Part shown: positions 61,957 through 64,000 of the stretch, piece by piece | How the letters are laid out: each line of letters opens with the position of its first letter | How positions within the stretch are numbered: the stretch's first letter is position 1 | DNA from: JAKAGZ01 sp963783855 | Lineage (GTDB): Bacteria; Bacteroidota; Ignavibacteria; Ignavibacteriales; Ignavibacteriaceae | Assembly: GCA_963783855.1 (NCBI GenBank) | Contig: CAWAPE010000003.1 | Span: 1-64,000 of the forward strand | Direction of reading: 5' to 3' | DNA length: 64,000 nucleotides | The notes under the pieces: model-generated | Seen by the model: only the letters and a program-made list of their open reading frames with translations | What the model was told of the DNA's origin: nothing | The model's database searches: none | Made by a program: the position numbers and the translations under genes

Positions 61957-64000
61957 ATGAATCGAATCCTAAAAATAGTTTTTCAATTTGCCGTTATATT
62001 CATGTTATCAGGCAAATTAATCTTTGCGCAATTTGGCCAGGTCCAGGGACACGTTCCCAGTAAAGAAAGGGGGGACCCTAGGGTAAGGGCGCAAGCGCAA
62101 ATGGAAGGTAACAGGGTAAGAACAACAATATTTAACTTTGCTTTTACCGGAAGAACCGGTGGCGAATTTCCAATTGATGTTCAGACTCCTTACGAATGGC
62201 CCAAAAATACCGGACAGGTTTATCTTGCACTTACCGGTTTAATTCTTGGTGGTGAAGTAACAGATAGTAAAGGGCAAATCCAGCATATTATAGATGTTCC
62301 TGATTATCGATCTTCACCTCAGGGCAATAGCTGGAACCTTGAACCAATACCGGGATATTCTTCTCCGGTTGATGGGAAAAATACAATTGCAAATAGTCTG
62401 GATTCAGACACCTGGCCTTCCGAATGGCCAGATAAACTTAATGATCAAAGTGATCCGGGATGGAAAGGAAGTTGGAACGGATATTTTGGTAAAAATATTT
62501 TTAATGCTGACCAGGAACTTTTTGCAAAAGCATCTGATGACAGATATGATCGGTACGCCGATTATTTCCCTGATACTACTGACCTAACAAGAAAAGGGCT
62601 TGGTATAATTGTCGATCAGAGAACTCTTGCATGGTCTCAGCTTTTAGTACAGGATGATGTATTTCTTCTTTATACATTAAGAAATGACGGTACAAAAGAT
62701 ATTCCTAAGATGGGTGTCACTATTTGGTTTGCTGATTTCGTAGGGGGTAATGGTGATTCACAGGACGATATAGCAGACTTTGATATTTTAGGAAGATTTC
62801 TCTGGTCACGCGATAATGATAACAGGGCGGCTACTTTCGGTAACGATCCTGTTGGTGCTGTTGCTGTTTCATTCCTCGAAACACCTGGAAATTCTACGGA
62901 CAGAATTGATAATGATGGTGATGGTGAAATTAATGGTCCAAAAGTTACTGATGCTATGCTGGTTGGGGAAGTTCCTGATAATGGTGTAGATGATAATGGT
63001 AACGGACTTATTGATGAAAATCAGACACACGTTCCTTTTGGATCACAGCCCGGTACTACATATGCAAATGGTTTTGATGATAATAACAACGGTGAAATAA
63101 ACAGCCCGGTTGTAACTCAGCAAATGATAGATGATGCCTCTACAGATAAATGGCACCGTTGGCCTCCGAGCCCTGAAACGGATGCTGTACAAAAGGGAAA
63201 GGTATGGTTGATTGGACTTACTCAAAGTGACTTAGGAAAGAAATTTAAAGATAATATTGACAACGATAACAATTCGAACAGCTCTAACAGCTATAATAAT
63301 CTTCCCGCAATAACCCAAACTATGATTGACCAGGCAGCTACCGATAAATATCATCGTTACAAAGTATCTGGTACAGATGTAATTCTTTACAATGTTACAC
63401 AGGCCTCACTTGGAAAGAAATATCTAAATAAAAATGGATTGAGAGATGTTGGTGTTGATGAAAATATAGATGAAATGATTGATGAATCAAGAACAGATGG
63501 AATTGATAACGATGGTGACTGGAATTCATTAACAGATGATGTTGGTTTGGATGGAGTTGCTGGTACAGGTGATTCAGGAGAAGGAGATGGTAAACCTACT
63601 TCGGGCGTTGGCTCAGGCAGGCCCGGTGAACCTAATGTAGATTTAACCGACGTTAAGGAAACTGATCAGATTGGTATAACTAATGCACAAAGAATTGCAG
63701 CTGGCGGATTAAATATTAATAGTGATGCTCAAATGTGGTTCGATTTTATGATTCCGGGAAAATATTTTAATCCTGCAGTTGTAGCACCGGGCGAATATGA
63801 TCTTTTTGTTTCCTCCGGGTTATTCCCAATGAAAGCTGGTGATGTACAACCTTTCTCGATGGTTGTAATATTGGTAAATGGGCCGGTTAACGATCCGGGC
63901 GGAACTCTAAGAAGAAATGAAGTACTCAAGAAAAGAACAAGAGCACAGGAAACATATCAGAATAATTATAGATTTGCAGTTGCACCACCTGCCCCTACTT
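61957..64000 (+). CDS. Large exported protein with Asp/Asn-rich calcium-type repeats (partial)
   Basis: An open frame from the ATG at 61957 (GGAGGA nine bases upstream) runs off the right edge after 681 codons, so the C-terminus is missing. A signal peptide (FQFAVIFMLSGKLIFA) is followed by a beta-rich region and several calcium-loop-like segments: DRIDNDGDGEING, NGVDDNGNGLIDE, GFDDNNNGEINSP, NIDNDNNSN and GIDNDGDW. These resemble thrombospondin-3/dockerin-type calcium loops. The repeats are interspersed with related YxxATDKWHRW / AATDKYHRYKV blocks that look internally duplicated. No family name is recognised. It is probably cotranscribed with the TonB receptor gene and may be its surface partner (SusD-like in position, not in sequence). 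Confidence 0.8.
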   Translation, partial: MNRILKIVFQFAVIFMLSGKLIFAQFGQVQGHVPSKERGDPRVRAQAQMEGNRVRTTIFNFAFTGRTGGEFPIDVQTPYEWPKNTGQVYLALTGLILGGEVTDSKGQIQHIIDVPDYRSSPQGNSWNLEPIPGYSSPVDGKNTIANSLDSDTWPSEWPDKLNDQSDPGWKGSWNGYFGKNIFNADQELFAKASDDRYDRYADYFPDTTDLTRKGLGIIVDQRTLAWSQLLVQDDVFLLYTLRNDGTKDIPKMGVTIWFADFVGGNGDSQDDIADFDILGRFLWSRDNDNRAATFGNDPVGAVAVSFLETPGNSTDRIDNDGDGEINGPKVTDAMLVGEVPDNGVDDNGNGLIDENQTHVPFGSQPGTTYANGFDDNNNGEINSPVVTQQMIDDASTDKWHRWPPSPETDAVQKGKVWLIGLTQSDLGKKFKDNIDNDNNSNSSNSYNNLPAITQTMIDQAATDKYHRYKVSGTDVILYNVTQASLGKKYLNKNGLRDVGVDENIDEMIDESRTDGIDNDGDWNSLTDDVGLDGVAGTGDSGEGDGKPTSGVGSGRPGEPNVDLTDVKETDQIGITNAQRIAAGGLNINSDAQMWFDFMIPGKYFNPAVVAPGEYDLFVSSGLFPMKAGDVQPFSMVVILVNGPVNDPGGTLRRNEVLKKRTRAQETYQNNYRFAVAPPAPT

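Noticed and set aside
62294..62587. A 97-codon plus-strand frame within the secreted protein gene
   Set aside because: It overlaps the open frame from 61957 that carries a signal peptide, a strong ribosome site and calcium-type repeats; it is a shadow.
1..64000. tRNA, rRNA, CRISPR, integrase or transposase genes
   Set aside because: No TPsiC-like arms in cloverleaf context, no regular spacer-repeat arrays and no recombinase motifs were seen by eye; a dedicated RNA and repeat search would be needed to exclude small cases.

Overview
The window reads as a chromosomal stretch of an AT-rich member of the Bacteroidota/Chlorobi lineage, most likely Ignavibacteria (Ignavibacteriales). The main evidence is a C-terminal type IX secretion (T9SS) sorting domain of the NYPNPFNPST...GIYFYQ type on a secreted amylase (49580-52432). 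Supporting evidence is a plant/cyanobacterial-style IspH, TonB-receptor biology, and a BatA/DUF4159/DUF4175 gene set. I found no tRNA, rRNA, CRISPR array, transposase gene or phage gene. Mobile-looking DNA is limited to short palindromic (MITE/REP-like) repeats.

Layout. 1-7.2 kb: a repeat-rich left margin, a lytic transglycosylase, a PabA/TrpG amidotransferase, a DEAD-box helicase and an ABC-F ATPase. Then come a decayed histidine-kinase tail and a small DUF2975 + XRE-regulator cassette with its own operator-like palindrome and twin terminators. 7.2-20 kb: parts of a BatA-type vWA / DUF4159 / DUF4175 membrane system, interleaved with HflX, a HAL-family ammonia-lyase with an Ala-Cys-Gly MIO triad, RmuC, a GNAT, a methyltransferase and an EVE protein. 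Two near-identical palindromic repeats sit at the edges of the interleaved block. 20-26 kb: a CDF transporter, then a signalling run of PAS-histidine kinase, NtrC-type regulator, STAS protein and double-receiver PP2C phosphatase. 26-39 kb: mostly housekeeping genes (RF1, M61 peptidase, IspH, DsbD-alpha-like protein, TPR-thioredoxin protein, flavin oxidoreductase, nucleotidyltransferase, metK-ahcY, alpha/beta hydrolase). 39-43.7 kb: APC permease with Usp domains, then LysR + YeiH-type exporter.

43.7-64 kb is the most coherent functional region. It holds MalQ, an aldo/keto reductase, an exported GH13 enzyme, an SLC45-like sugar MFS transporter and a T9SS-secreted GH13 amylase. These are followed by a 14-blade two-propeller sensor kinase with two tandem NarL-family response regulators, a two-domain parvulin PPIase, a TonB-dependent receptor (frameshifted) and a large secreted protein with Asp/Asn-rich calcium-type repeats that runs off the window. 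A palindromic motif (CTACCTG...GGTRGT) recurs upstream of the transporter, the amylase, the second regulator and the PPIase/TonB genes. I infer that the sensor/regulators control an alpha-glucan uptake and outer-membrane regulon.

Three genes (methyltransferase near 14.2 kb, DUF4175-like near 18.83 kb, TonB receptor near 60.45 kb) show single-base frame disruptions. These could be assembly errors, real mutations or, for the second, recoding.
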